Source: a virus
IMG/VR virus record: IMGVR_UViG_3300042447_000704
Location: 1 to 56,300 of that record
Strand: one strand, 5' to 3'
DNA length: 56,300 bases
Below the pieces are notes generated by a model, which saw only the letters and a list, made by a program, of their open reading frames with translations, was not told the DNA's origin and ran no database searches. Of this stretch, positions 23,548-32,508 are shown piece by piece (within the stretch, counting starts at the first letter, position 1; each line of letters starts with the position of its first letter). The position numbers were made by a program, and so were the translations under genes.

Positions 23548-23971
23548 TCACCTCTAACTTGTATTCGATCAGTGCCGGCTCCCAGCCGTATTCTTTCAAG
23601 AAGCGTTGCCATCCTTTTCGGGATGACTTCATGCCAACAGAAGAGGCCCCTACGGCCCTCGCGGCGAACTTCAGCCACTCGTTGACCTCCAACAGCTGTT
23701 CTTTGCCGGCGACTCCATCGAAGGACATCGCCCAGATCCACAACTCGTTTTTCCTGTCGTCGGTCTTTGTGTTCTGGAAGACGACGACCCCAGCCAGCTT
23801 CCGGTCCCACATCAGGACGTAGATCATCGAGATGCCAGACTTCCAGCTGAAGAACGCTTCCTCGGGAAGAGTCGCGCATCCGTTCCTGCCCTCGACTCTC
23901 AACAGCTGCGAGCGCACATAGGCCCACAGCTGGGGCATGTTGTCTTCGGTGAGGGCGACGACCTCAAGCAT
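23534..23971 (-). CDS. GNAT-fold acetyltransferase-like protein, 145 aa
   Basis: The strand and helix order fits a GNAT fold: an N-terminal helix, central strands YVLMWDRKLAGVVVF and ELWIWAMSF, then the acceptor-like segment AARAVGASSVGMKSSRKGWQRFLKEYGWEP. The canonical acetyl-CoA loop (Q/RxxGxG/A) is not evident, so activity is uncertain. GNAT-like proteins at this place between fibre and ejection genes are common in this type of phage. It starts at ATG 23969-23971, coupled to the DUF4376 gene. Confidence 0.65.
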   Translation of the reverse strand: MLEVVALTEDNMPQLWAYVRSQLLRVEGRNGCATLPEEAFFSWKSGISMIYVLMWDRKLAGVVVFQNTKTDDRKNELWIWAMSFDGVAGKEQLLEVNEWLKFAARAVGASSVGMKSSRKGWQRFLKEYGWEPALIEYKLEVNDGQ

Positions 23972-24594
23972 TACCAGCCCGCCGTAACGTCATAAGCCTT
24001 CACGTCCTCTGGCGTTGTCAGCGCATCGATCTCTGCTTTTTTGATCCACGAGCGCTGATACAAATACGTCCCGCGCATTGTGATTGCATTACCCAGCCCT
24101 ACAACAAAGGCGGCGTCAGCAGGGTGATTGACATTGTCATACCCCCTCCAAACAAAGCCGGAAGGCGGATTTTGACCGGCGGCGATATTGACCATCCACG
24201 CGGAGACGTTTCTTTGAGCTTCTTCGTCTGCGTCAAAAAGGACGCTCTCGTAGGTGATTGGCGACAGGTTTCGGCGCTCTCGTTCTTCGTTTATTTCGCG
24301 AGTCTTTCTCTGCCTGAACTCATCGACAGTTGTCGTGTCAACCCAACCCGTCTGGACGTTCCACTGATGTTTATATGATGGTCTGGATTTTTTTACTGCC
24401 GCCAGCTCGGGAGAATACCGAACAACTTCTCCGCTTGAATTTACAAAGTGAGAATCGATAGAGATGAAATCAATATCAGGGTGATTGTCAGGTAACTTAA
24501 TAAACCCCGGCTGAATGACGGGCATCTCAAACGAGTTGCTCGACAGGCCAACTATCTCCCCAGCTTCGCTGGCTCTAATGTAAATAAATTTCAT
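23971..24594 (-). CDS. DUF4376 tail-fibre-associated protein, 207 aa
   Basis: The second half matches DUF4376: REINEERERRN, ITYESVLFDADEE, NVSAWMVNIA, FVWRGYDNVNH and WIKKAEIDAL. This domain sits in phage tail-fibre assembly chaperones and short fibre proteins and lies right after the large fibre gene, as here. The N-terminal half is strand-rich and may contact the fibre. It starts at ATG 24592-24594 in an ATGA overlap with the fibre gene. A chaperone role is inferred from family and position. Confidence 0.8.
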   Translation of the reverse strand: MKFIYIRASEAGEIVGLSSNSFEMPVIQPGFIKLPDNHPDIDFISIDSHFVNSSGEVVRYSPELAAVKKSRPSYKHQWNVQTGWVDTTTVDEFRQRKTREINEERERRNLSPITYESVLFDADEEAQRNVSAWMVNIAAGQNPPSGFVWRGYDNVNHPADAAFVVGLGNAITMRGTYLYQRSWIKKAEIDALTTPEDVKAYDVTAGW

Positions 24595-27500
24595 CTAAAC
24601 GTCGCCAACACAAACAATGATACATACATTGGGTAGTAATAGTTGGAAGCGCCTTCGTTGTAAACGACAGTCCTGAATGTGGTTGATCCATTAAACCCCC
24701 AGTCAATCGAAGTCGTAAAAACGTGAGTTGTCGTGAACCCGCCAATGCTTGAGTTTAATCTTCTAGAAATTTCAGTCCAATTACCTGACTGCGGATTGGT
24801 AGAGTACTCAAACCTAACACCGACGTTTGTAGCGCCACTTGGCACGTTTGCTTGAACGGTCGCCATAAGCATTGTTCTCTTATCGCCTGCCGGGTAATTT
24901 ATTCCGACCCAATCAGCCCCAGCCTCACCCCCCGCGTAAATAGCAGTCCCGCTCAGCCAAGTCGTTGTATTGAACCCTGACGCAGAAACGGCGTTGCCAG
25001 CAATGTTGATGGTATTGACCGCGTTAACTGCATTGGCGGTCAGGTTGCCAGAGAATCGAGCGTTGCCGCTCGCATCGATATAAAGCTTTTCATTCCCAGA
25101 CGTATCCTTCCACTCAATCACGTTGTCCTGCCAAGAAGACATCTTGAAGGTGGAGTTCCCGGCAGTGAATTTTATGAACGTGTCGCCAGTAGTTCCGTTC
25201 CTATTTAGAATCCACCCACTGTTGTTGTCTTCCCACGACTTGTTATAGCTTCTTATATAGCCATCGCCAGTTCCGTTCCCGCTAAGGTTGATATAGCCGG
25301 TATTGAGCCCGCCCATATTCGCAGATACGGCAGAAAGGGATGTGACGCTTATTTTGTCTGACGTAATGCTATTTGCAGCAATCTTGCCCGACGTAATGCT
25401 ATTTGCGGCAATTTGATCTGCTGAAAACGTCCCGCGAATAACAGCGGCACCGAACTCGGCCGTACCGTCTTTATGAATCTTCCAGCCAGCGCTTCCGGCA
25501 GCGTAGTTACTGGATTGGATGAAGTTGCCAATCTTTGCGTTGGTGATCTGCCCATCACCAATCTTTGCCTCAACAATTGCGCCGGCGGCTATGTTTGCGG
25601 TGTCAACAGCGAGGTTACCGATCAGCGCGTTTGTAATTGCGCCATTTGCAATAACGCCACTGCCAGCAATGATGGTCCCCGCTGCCAATCTGTCAGCAGT
25701 CAGCGTGCCAGCTGCGATCTGAGAGGCAGTGATCGTGCCGGTGGCGATCTTGTCTGCGGTGATGGTGCTGCCAGCGATGTTCGAAGCAGTGATCGTATTG
25801 GCGGCGATCTGGCTGGAGGTGATCGTCCCAGAGACGATGTTCCCCGCAGCAATCGTTCCTGCGGCGATGTTGGCCCCAGTGATCGTCCCAGCTGCAATTT
25901 TCGCAGACGTGATTGTTTCAGCCGCGATCTCGCTGGCAGTCACTGCAAGTGCAGCAATCTTTGCCGTCGTTACGGACCCCGAAGCGATCTCCGTTGCGGT
26001 CACTGCATTTGCAGCGATCTTCCCTGCTGTCACCGCATTGGCAGCAAGCTCGGTCGCACTTATCGCGCCAGTAGCTATCTGACCCGCTGTGATGGTATCG
26101 GTGGCAATCTCAGCTGCGGTTATTGAAAGTGCGGCAATCTTTCCGGTCGTTACTGCGCCGGCCGCTATTTCTGTTGCAGTGATTGCGTTGGCTGCGATCT
26201 TTGCCGTTGTAACTGAGCCAGCCGAAATCTTTGCGGACGTTACTGCGTCAGCGGCGATCTCGTTCGCTGTTACTGCATTCGCAGCAAGTTTCGCTGTACT
26301 GATCGAGCCAGAGGCTATCTCCGTCGCAGTAACGGCGTTGGCTGCAATCTTCCCGGCGGTGACCGCAAGAGCGGCCAATTCGGTTGCAGTTATCGCGCCA
26401 GTAGCTATTTGACCGGAAGTGATTGTGTCGGTAGCGATCTCTGCGGCAGTTACTGAAAGTGCAGCAAGCTTTCCGGTTGTAATTGCGCCGGACGCTATCT
26501 CGTTGGCTGTAATGGTTCCGGTTGCGATCTTAGCGGCAGTGATCGAACCGGCGAGTATCTTCTCGGTTGTGACTGCATTGGAGGCGATCTCGTTAGCAGT
26601 CACGGCGTTTGCCGCCAGCTTTGCCGTTGTGATCGAACCGGCGCTGATCTCGGTAGCGGTAACTGCATTGGCCGCTATCTTGCCCGCAGTGACTGCAAGC
26701 GCAGCCAACTCTGATGAGGTAATTGCGCTCGCAGCGATATTCCCCGAAACGATGGTGTCGGTTGCAATCTCTGTTGAGGTGATTGTCCCGCCAGCGATCT
26801 TTGCCGCTGTAATCGTGTTTGCCGCAATCTCATTCGCCGTCACTGTTCCGGTTGCGATTTTGGCAGCGGTGATAGAGCCTGCGAGAATCTTTTCAGCCGT
26901 GACCGCATTAGAGGCAATCTCGTTGGCGGTTACCGCATTCGCGGCCAGCTTTGCCGTCGAAACAGATCCAGCTACCAGTTTTGGCGTGCTGATCGAGTCG
27001 TCGGCAATCTGAGTCGCAGTAATCTGGCCTGTAACCTTTGATGCCGCGAGATCGGCGATCTGACTATTCGTCAGTTGCCCAGTCACCTTTGACGCAGCAA
27101 GCCCTGCAATCTGGGCGTCGGTTACGCTTCCAGTTAAGTCTGCGGTTGGGACGCTTGCCACATACGCGGTGCTACTCCATCGGTACAGCTTGCCGTCGGT
27201 GGTATTGAAGATAGTTGATGTGCTTTTTGTGCCGGGGACGGTAGAGACAATCGTTACAGGCTCGATGCCAGATGCGAACTTAGTGCCGGAGACAGAGCCG
27301 TCAGCAATCTGGGTGCTGGAGATAGTGCCGGTCAATTTTGCAGCGGCAAGATCAGCTATCTGCGAGTTTGTCAGTGTCCCAGTTACTTTCGATGCGGCAA
27401 GGCCGGCGATCTGTGCATCAGTAACGGTCCCCGACAGGTCGGCAGTAGGGACAGTAGCAACGTAAGAAGAGCTACTCCATCGGTACAGCTTGCCGTCTGT

Positions 27501-28838
27501 GGTGTTAAAGATGGTCGACGTGCTTTTCGTGCTGGGGACAGAAGATACGACTGTCACCGGCTCGAGACCGGAAGCGAACTTAGTGCCAGACACAGATCCA
27601 TCGGCGATCTGCGCGCTTGTGATGGTGCCCGTCAGTTTTGCGGCAGCGAGATCAGCGATCTGAGAGTTTGTAAGTGTCCCAGTTACTTTTGAAGCTTCGA
27701 GGCCGGCGATCTGCGCACTGGTCACTGTCCCCGACAGGTCTGCGGTTAGTACTGTGGCAACGTATGAGGAACCGCCCCACCGATAGAGCTTGCCGTCTCC
27801 AGTGTTAAAAATCGCAGACGTAGACTTTGATGTTGGGACGGATGAGACGACCGTAACCGGCTCAATGCCAGACGCAAATTTAGTACCGGAGACGGAGCCG
27901 TCTGCGATCTGAGAAGAGGAAATCGTCCCAGTCAGTTTTGCAGCAGCGAGGTCGGCGATTTGTGAATTGGTCAGCTGTCCGGTGACCTTTGATGCCGCCA
28001 GAGCGGCAAGTTGAGCATCAGCCAGTTGACCAGAAATGTCTGCCGCAGGAACAGCTGTAGTCCAGACATCCGAGACGTTGCGATACAGCTTGCCGTCGCC
28101 CGTCTTAAAGAACAGCGCTCCAGCTGGGTAGCTGGCATTCGGAAGCGTCGGCAGATTTGCGCCAGACTCGACGGGCCTTAGGTTGCCGCCAAACGCTGCG
28201 TATGCAGAGATTGCCCCCGATGCAATCTTTTGGGATGTGATGATCGCGTCAGACAGGTCGACGCCACCAACCATTCCCGTTGCCCCCGAGACACCGGCAG
28301 AGAACGGTCCGTACACGTCCCACTTGCTTCTGAATCGAACCCAGTAATAACGCGACGTACCGCTGAGGCCGACGTTGTCGGCGTACATGAAAGCTTCTGT
28401 CGTTCCGACCAGAACAGCTGTTGATCCGTTTACGTCTGGCGCTACGTTGGTCGTCGACCTCCAGACTTCTGAGACAGAAACGATTGAGGTCGCCCCACTC
28501 CACGTGAGGATCACGTTCTGGATGGCTCCAGTGGCTGCCAGATTTTGCGGCTGTGGAGGCGGTGTTAGGTCAGGCACATCATCTTCGGCAGACCCAGCAA
28601 ACGGCGGCCCAAAAGGTAACCCCCCTGAACCAGACGACGACTGCCCGTTGTATGTGATGTTCGCAATGCCGGAGTTGACCAACTCACGCCACGTGACGTT
28701 GGCATCAAGCTCGTTGCCTCGAATACCCTCTCGGACCTCGATGAGTTCCTTCAGGGCAGCCATCAGCTTTTCAGGCGACTGAGGCGTCGGGAGAGACGGG
28801 ACTTTCGTCTCGGGGCTATTGATGTTTGGTTTACTCAC
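24591..28838 (-). CDS. Long repetitive tail fibre / host-specificity protein, 1415 aa
   Basis: Residues about 95-185 form an FN3-like domain (PQNLAATGAIQNVILTWSG, then YYWVRFRSKW). Next come four near-identical blocks of about 100 residues, each with an FNTxDGKLYRW-type turn (near 250, 350, 450 and 550). From about 600 to 1165 the chain is a run of ten-residue units of the form xITAxxIAxx. The end (KIHKDGTAEFGAAVIRG, then GNARFSGNLTANAV) resembles the C-terminal part of J-like fibres and trimeric fibre tips. It should form the elongated trimeric fibre that recognises the host surface. GTG 28836-28838 is coupled to the preceding gene. Confidence 0.85.
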   Translation of the reverse strand: MSKPNINSPETKVPSLPTPQSPEKLMAALKELIEVREGIRGNELDANVTWRELVNSGIANITYNGQSSSGSGGLPFGPPFAGSAEDDVPDLTPPPQPQNLAATGAIQNVILTWSGATSIVSVSEVWRSTTNVAPDVNGSTAVLVGTTEAFMYADNVGLSGTSRYYWVRFRSKWDVYGPFSAGVSGATGMVGGVDLSDAIITSQKIASGAISAYAAFGGNLRPVESGANLPTLPNASYPAGALFFKTGDGKLYRNVSDVWTTAVPAADISGQLADAQLAALAASKVTGQLTNSQIADLAAAKLTGTISSSQIADGSVSGTKFASGIEPVTVVSSVPTSKSTSAIFNTGDGKLYRWGGSSYVATVLTADLSGTVTSAQIAGLEASKVTGTLTNSQIADLAAAKLTGTITSAQIADGSVSGTKFASGLEPVTVVSSVPSTKSTSTIFNTTDGKLYRWSSSSYVATVPTADLSGTVTDAQIAGLAASKVTGTLTNSQIADLAAAKLTGTISSTQIADGSVSGTKFASGIEPVTIVSTVPGTKSTSTIFNTTDGKLYRWSSTAYVASVPTADLTGSVTDAQIAGLAASKVTGQLTNSQIADLAASKVTGQITATQIADDSISTPKLVAGSVSTAKLAANAVTANEIASNAVTAEKILAGSITAAKIATGTVTANEIAANTITAAKIAGGTITSTEIATDTIVSGNIAASAITSSELAALAVTAGKIAANAVTATEISAGSITTAKLAANAVTANEIASNAVTTEKILAGSITAAKIATGTITANEIASGAITTGKLAALSVTAAEIATDTITSGQIATGAITATELAALAVTAGKIAANAVTATEIASGSISTAKLAANAVTANEIAADAVTSAKISAGSVTTAKIAANAITATEIAAGAVTTGKIAALSITAAEIATDTITAGQIATGAISATELAANAVTAGKIAANAVTATEIASGSVTTAKIAALAVTASEIAAETITSAKIAAGTITGANIAAGTIAAGNIVSGTITSSQIAANTITASNIAGSTITADKIATGTITASQIAAGTLTADRLAAGTIIAGSGVIANGAITNALIGNLAVDTANIAAGAIVEAKIGDGQITNAKIGNFIQSSNYAAGSAGWKIHKDGTAEFGAAVIRGTFSADQIAANSITSGKIAANSITSDKISVTSLSAVSANMGGLNTGYINLSGNGTGDGYIRSYNKSWEDNNSGWILNRNGTTGDTFIKFTAGNSTFKMSSWQDNVIEWKDTSGNEKLYIDASGNARFSGNLTANAVNAVNTINIAGNAVSASGFNTTTWLSGTAIYAGGEAGADWVGINYPAGDKRTMLMATVQANVPSGATNVGVRFEYSTNPQSGNWTEISRRLNSSIGGFTTTHVFTTSIDWGFNGSTTFRTVVYNEGASNYYYPMYVSLFVLATFR
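25340..27010 (-). repeat. Tandem 30-bp repeats coding the fibre shaft
   Basis: About 55 degenerate copies of a 30-bp unit encode ten-residue segments such as ITAAKIATGT and VTANEIASNA. A longer period is superposed: the segments starting near 26068 and 26398 are nearly alike at a 330-bp spacing (eleven units). Such repeats can change copy number by recombination and so alter shaft length. The opposite strand is also open here but encodes only a low-complexity shadow. Confidence 0.85.
27180..28110 (-). repeat. Four 300-bp direct repeats in the fibre gene
   Basis: The segment AGCTTGCCGTC (coding DGKLYR on the other strand) recurs near 27187, 27487, 27787 and 28086, that is, every 300 bp. Flanking sequence is similar across copies, with the one near 28086 most diverged. 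Each block codes about 100 residues: a hairpin-rich DGKLYRW region followed by two or three shaft-type units. Confidence 0.85.
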
Positions 28839-30502
28839 AGCTGTTTCATCTCATCCATCGATCCGGTTAGCAGGATCTGCTCGACCTCAGCTGTTCCAGA
28901 GACCTGAACCTCGACCGAGTTGTACTTCTTCCCCGCTGGCAGCCTGAACGCATTTCCTGCCGTCACAGACAACGTGTACGTTGTGTCGGTGTCGTACGTG
29001 GAGAACGTCAGACTTACTGGGTAAGACTTCGCAACTACCTGTCCGACACCCAACGTCTCTGGCTTAGGCAAAGTGAACCGCTTGCTCTTCCACGTATAGG
29101 TCAGTGCTGACCCTGTATCGAACTTCACGATATTGCTGCCAACGAGCAGATACAGAGAGTCCGTCAACGGTTCGAGGTAGCCGGCCGTTGCGGTCAGATT
29201 CAGCGTCACCAAAGCCGGCTCTTGTCCGTTGAAGCTGAAGACCAGACATCCGGTCACTGTGCCGGTGTCGTAGAAGGCGAAGTACCTGCCGTCGTACTGA
29301 TACGCGTGCATCGAGGTTGGTTTATAGGCCTGCCACTCCTCTTTGGTGAACAGCCCCTTCGTCAACAGCTGTACGCCGCCACCGCTGATCTGAGCCAGCC
29401 CATCAGGGCTTGCGTACACCACCCCGTTGTTCATCGTCACGGCAGAGCGCTTCGATACGCAGGCATGCAACTCATCGAGGCGAGTCATCGACATCGATGA
29501 TGGGTCGGCACCCTGAATCAGGTACGGATAGGCGGCCGTCAGGACCGCCAGAGACTGCCCAAAAGCCTTCGTGGCGACGATCTGGTAGTCGGATACCAAC
29601 TCGTTCTCACGCTTCCACGCATGAGGCATGTACGGCTCTGAGAAGCAGATTATGTTTCCTGCATAACCCGCCATAATCCCGTTCGCCATCAGCGTCAGGC
29701 CGAGAAGCGTGTACGGAGACGGGCCGTTCGTGCCCGGCTCATTGTCTGCCGCGTTTCGAGGCGGATACCAGCCATCACTCGGAATTATTTCGCCCAGCTG
29801 GCCCGATGTCTTGTTGTCCGTAAACGAGGTCGTTGCGGCTGCAACCTCAGCGACGAACTGGAAGTCGGTTGCGTTCGTTCCGCTGACCGTTCTGTAGATG
29901 CGCTTGCGGTCAACTGTACGGTTTGACTTTACAGGGGCCGTTGACATGCCAGAGATCGCAACAGACTGCCCAGTCAGGACCGAGACGCTGGAGACGGTAG
30001 CCGGCGGGCCTTCTTCGCCGAGAGGCGTAACGAACGTGTAGGTGTAGTACCTCTGCTCGGCTACGGTGTCTGTGCCCGCACCAGTTGCAGCTACGGTGGC
30101 GCTGGTAGCGGGAGGCTCAACCCCGAGCCTGTAGTAGCCGTTGGGATACGTTCCAGCACCGGGCACTAAGGTCGAGGTGGTCATCCTCGGCTCTTGCCCT
30201 GCGACTGTGTAATAGGTCCGCTCGAAGATATCGCCAGCCACGGGGCCTCGAGCCACATCAGCATCGGCCGTGAACTCCAGCCAATACTGCGTATCCGTAG
30301 ACTCGCCCTGCCCGAATCGATAGATCGAGACGGGATTGCCAAGAGAGCGCTTCCCTACGATCGTGGTCGAAGCTTTGAATGGCTTCAATGATCCGCCCGT
30401 GATCTTTGTGTTCACAGCGTTCTGCGCGGCGGAATCCTTCAGCATCCGGTTGTTGATGACCGGATACATCCCGTCGAAGGACTTGATTGCTATTGCTGTC
30501 AT
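28835..30502 (-). CDS. Tail nozzle / tubular protein candidate, 555 aa
   Basis: This strand-rich protein begins IAIKSFDGMYPVINNRML, has GEEGPPATVSSVSV inside an FN3-like stretch (about 130-225), and then repeats of blades such as IVATKAFGQSLAVLTAAYPYLIQG, VVYASPDGLAQ and DSLYLLVGSN that look like a beta-propeller. That order and its place before the long fibre gene fit the T7 gp12/BPP-1-type nozzle at the end of a short tail. No enzyme motif is present. The start is ATG 30500-30502, overlapping the metallophosphoesterase stop. Confidence 0.7.
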   Translation of the reverse strand: MTAIAIKSFDGMYPVINNRMLKDSAAQNAVNTKITGGSLKPFKASTTIVGKRSLGNPVSIYRFGQGESTDTQYWLEFTADADVARGPVAGDIFERTYYTVAGQEPRMTTSTLVPGAGTYPNGYYRLGVEPPATSATVAATGAGTDTVAEQRYYTYTFVTPLGEEGPPATVSSVSVLTGQSVAISGMSTAPVKSNRTVDRKRIYRTVSGTNATDFQFVAEVAAATTSFTDNKTSGQLGEIIPSDGWYPPRNAADNEPGTNGPSPYTLLGLTLMANGIMAGYAGNIICFSEPYMPHAWKRENELVSDYQIVATKAFGQSLAVLTAAYPYLIQGADPSSMSMTRLDELHACVSKRSAVTMNNGVVYASPDGLAQISGGGVQLLTKGLFTKEEWQAYKPTSMHAYQYDGRYFAFYDTGTVTGCLVFSFNGQEPALVTLNLTATAGYLEPLTDSLYLLVGSNIVKFDTGSALTYTWKSKRFTLPKPETLGVGQVVAKSYPVSLTFSTYDTDTTYTLSVTAGNAFRLPAGKKYNSVEVQVSGTAEVEQILLTGSMDEMKQL

Positions 30503-31458
30503 TTCAACTCTTCACAGTCAATGAGTTGGCCTCGGAAGAACAAGCGCCCCTCGTCGACCACCATCGCAATTTCGGGGGGCATCAAGACACCACCCTTAAA
30601 CGTCAGCACAGCAAAGCCAGAGCGCCAGTTCCTCGGACCTTCGGCCATATAGTTGAACTGCGGCCCGAACACGTCAGCAAGAGTCCCCGTATCTACACCG
30701 TATAAATGCCCGCCATTGAGCGGGCTAAGTGTCGTTCGAGGAGTGACCTTCAACGAGTGGAGGTGCCCGCAGACGGTATTGATCTGAGCGTCAGAGGTCG
30801 ATGTCCACGTGGCATGCACGCCGTTCTTCAGGCGGTGAGTGATGATCGTGTGGTTGTTAACGAAGATAGACCACGCAGATACCCACCTCGGCAGCTGCTG
30901 ATCCAGCGAGAACCCCTCCACGCCCTCGAACTCAGGCGAGGTGGCAGCGAGTTTGGTATCGAAACGCAGATCGTGATTGCCGTGAGTCCTAAGCAGCTTT
31001 GCGCCACCAGCTGCCTTCTCGATCTCCTCGCATCGGTCTATGACAGCCTCAAGCTCCTCTTTCATCGAGGGGCGCTTTTCCCAGCCAATGCGACCGTGGC
31101 GAGACGCCGTAGCAGCATCCAGAATGTCCCCGTTCAGAATCACAGCCCACGGCTTGAGTTCTTTGATGATGTGGACAAAGCCAATATGCGCAGCTGTAAT
31201 TTCGCCGGGCCAATAGTGGGCATCTGAGCCGATGACCATCACCCCGTCATCGATACTGACATCCAGTCGCATCCGGCCCGGCTTGATCGTCACCAGAGAA
31301 TCGCGCATTGGAAGCTCGTGCCCCTTAGAGATGAGGGCGGCTCTGCGGGCGTAGATACTGCGCGGATGGGTGTTCAGCGTCTCTGCCATCTTGTAGACGG
31401 TCGGAGACAGCTTCCAGAGTCTTATGAACTCCGACTCACTGCACTTCGGCGCACTCAT
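30499..31458 (-). CDS. Calcineurin-like metallophosphoesterase, 319 aa
   Basis: All metal motifs are present: Asp79-x-His81 (GSDAHYW), Gly-Asp111-x-x-Asp (NGDILDA), Gly-Asn161-His-Asp (HGNHDLR), His208 (IITHR) and GHxH at 231-234 (CGHLH). Residues 1-50 are a helix-turn-helix-like region (VYKMAETLNTHPRSIYARRAAL), so the enzyme may act on or at DNA. The family hydrolyses phosphomonoesters and phosphodiesters, including DNA 3' ends. Its place among tail genes is unusual; it might be a packaged or late host-acting enzyme. The start ATG 31456-31458 overlaps the previous gene by 23 bases. Confidence 0.88.
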   Translation of the reverse strand: MSAPKCSESEFIRLWKLSPTVYKMAETLNTHPRSIYARRAALISKGHELPMRDSLVTIKPGRMRLDVSIDDGVMVIGSDAHYWPGEITAAHIGFVHIIKELKPWAVILNGDILDAATASRHGRIGWEKRPSMKEELEAVIDRCEEIEKAAGGAKLLRTHGNHDLRFDTKLAATSPEFEGVEGFSLDQQLPRWVSAWSIFVNNHTIITHRLKNGVHATWTSTSDAQINTVCGHLHSLKVTPRTTLSPLNGGHLYGVDTGTLADVFGPQFNYMAEGPRNWRSGFAVLTFKGGVLMPPEIAMVVDEGRLFFRGQLIDCEELK

Positions 31459-31687
31459 CGATCTCGCCTATTTCGTGAGTTTCTTTGATCCACGCCTTCG
31501 GAATCTCAGTCAGGTTCCCGAGTTGATTGGTGCTTGCCGTTTGCGCGAGCTTTACCCAGTCAGCATTTTCGGCAACAAAAAAGCCCAGTGTGTACACCGT
31601 CGCCCCGCCGATCTGTTCGGCAATCTCTCTGTCGCTCCACCCGCCCTCCATCGTGGCGTCGTGCCAAGTAACCATAACCATTCTCAT
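31436..31687 (-). CDS. Small conserved phage protein, 83 aa
   Basis: A compact strand/helix protein: MVTWHDATMEGGWSDREI, TVYTLGFFVAENADWVKLAQ, TEIPKAWIKE. I know this layout (WxDA, GW, LGFF, AQ, IPK) from many short phage proteins of unknown function. ATG 31685-31687 has GGAGC upstream. It lies between the lysis genes and the metallophosphoesterase. Confidence 0.75.
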   Translation of the reverse strand: MRMVMVTWHDATMEGGWSDREIAEQIGGATVYTLGFFVAENADWVKLAQTASTNQLGNLTEIPKAWIKETHEIGEIDECAEVQ

Positions 31688-31699
31688 AACTTGCTCCGG

Positions 31700-31894
31700 T
31701 CAATACGGTGGCGTGCAGGAAAACTCAATCTCAGCGCCGTCCACATCCAGACGGCGATCAGGCACAAACAACAGGTCAAACTTTGGTCGGCAGACCCACT
31801 CGTTTTGAGGTAACGATCTGCATGACGCCGTTGACAAGAGCAACGATGCCAACAATGCCGCCGCCAATAGCTTGCGAGTCCACTGGAACGTCAT
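31700..31894 (-). CDS. Small lipoprotein embedded in the holin gene, 64 aa (o-spanin candidate)
   Basis: From ATG 31892-31894 the chain has a basic start (TFQWTRK), a hydrophobic core LLAAALLASLLLS and a lipobox-like STASC, giving a mature lipoprotein of 40 residues with three cysteines including the lipidated one. It shares 119 bases with the holin gene in another frame and ends beyond it. AGGG lies about eight bases upstream. Nested lysis lipoproteins recall Rz1, but this one is not proline-rich and no obvious Rz partner is nearby. It could be an outer-membrane o-spanin, a uni-spanin-like protein or a moron lipoprotein. Confidence 0.55.
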   Translation of the reverse strand: MTFQWTRKLLAAALLASLLLSTASCRSLPQNEWVCRPKFDLLFVPDRRLDVDGAEIEFSCTPPY

Positions 31895-32033
31895 AACCAA
31901 ACCCTTTGGCGATTGCGCCCAGTGCGGCGATGAATGCCACCAGCGCGTTGAGCAGAATGGTTCCGTTCTTCCACGTCTCGGTGTTTGCAAGCTCTTGTCC
32001 CTTGCGGAACGCATTGAAAAAGTCAGTAAGCAT
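31776..32033 (-). CDS. Holin, 85 aa
   Basis: Two transmembrane segments are visible, about 27-46 (LLNALVAFIAALGAIAKGFG) and 56-73 (IGGGIVGIVALVNGVMQI), joined by a short polar loop. The ends are charged, and the start MLTDFFNAFRKGQELANTETWK is typical of a known phage holin family. It should form the pore that lets the endolysin out. It lies four bases past the endolysin stop with AGGAG upstream of ATG 32031-32033. A lipoprotein frame is nested in its 3' half. Confidence 0.88.
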   Translation of the reverse strand: MLTDFFNAFRKGQELANTETWKNGTILLNALVAFIAALGAIAKGFGYDVPVDSQAIGGGIVGIVALVNGVMQIVTSKRVGLPTKV

Positions 32034-32037
32034 TTGT

Positions 32038-32508
32038 TCACTCCTGTGAGTTGATTGAGACCACGAACAATCTGGTCATCCACCCATACCCAAACGTATT
32101 GTAGGTGGACAAGTTTGAATAGCGGATAGCCCTCAAAGCAAAGAATCGCGCGAGCTTTCTGTCGTCCGCTGTCTGAGCGGCTTTAATCGTGCGCGGCCCG
32201 ATAACGCCATCGACCATCACGCCCAGCGCGTCCTGCAAGAACTTAGTCGCCACTGAAACGCCCTGATTGACTGCGCAGTCGAACACTGCGATCGCCCAGT
32301 GCCACGGCAGCTGGTCGCCTTTTACTACATCCCAGTAGTCGCGCTTGTAGATCATCTTTGCGCGGTCCAGAGTAATCGCCGCGATGTCTTCGTTGGGGTA
32401 AGCACGTTGTGAAATCCCATACTTAGTGCGGCCTCCCGGATCTCGCTTGTCGTCAACGTAGCCCCCTTCCTCGCCGATGATGATTTCAAACGCGCGGTCA
32501 AAGTTCAT
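32038..32508 (-). CDS. GH108 endolysin, 156 aa
   Basis: The N-terminus has the catalytic pattern EEGGYVDDKRDPGGRTKYG with Glu14 as the acid of glycoside hydrolase family 108 (N-acetylmuramidase). The second half (GVMVDGVIGPRTIKAA) is the peptidoglycan-binding part that follows in this family. It cuts the glycan strands of the cell wall at the end of infection. No signal peptide or SAR domain is seen, so it depends on the holin. It starts at ATG 32506-32508, coupled to the upstream membrane-protein gene. Confidence 0.92.
   Translation of the reverse strand: MNFDRAFEIIIGEEGGYVDDKRDPGGRTKYGISQRAYPNEDIAAITLDRAKMIYKRDYWDVVKGDQLPWHWAIAVFDCAVNQGVSVATKFLQDALGVMVDGVIGPRTIKAAQTADDRKLARFFALRAIRYSNLSTYNTFGYGWMTRLFVVSINSQE

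Noticed and set aside
25473-27012. Long rightward frames opposite the fibre repeats
   Set aside because: Low-complexity Ala/Val/Ile sequence mirrors the ITA repeats of the real gene.
24591-28838. Diversity-generating retroelement with variable repeat in the fibre
   Set aside because: No reverse transcriptase or template-repeat pair is found; the fibre repeats are simple tandem units.
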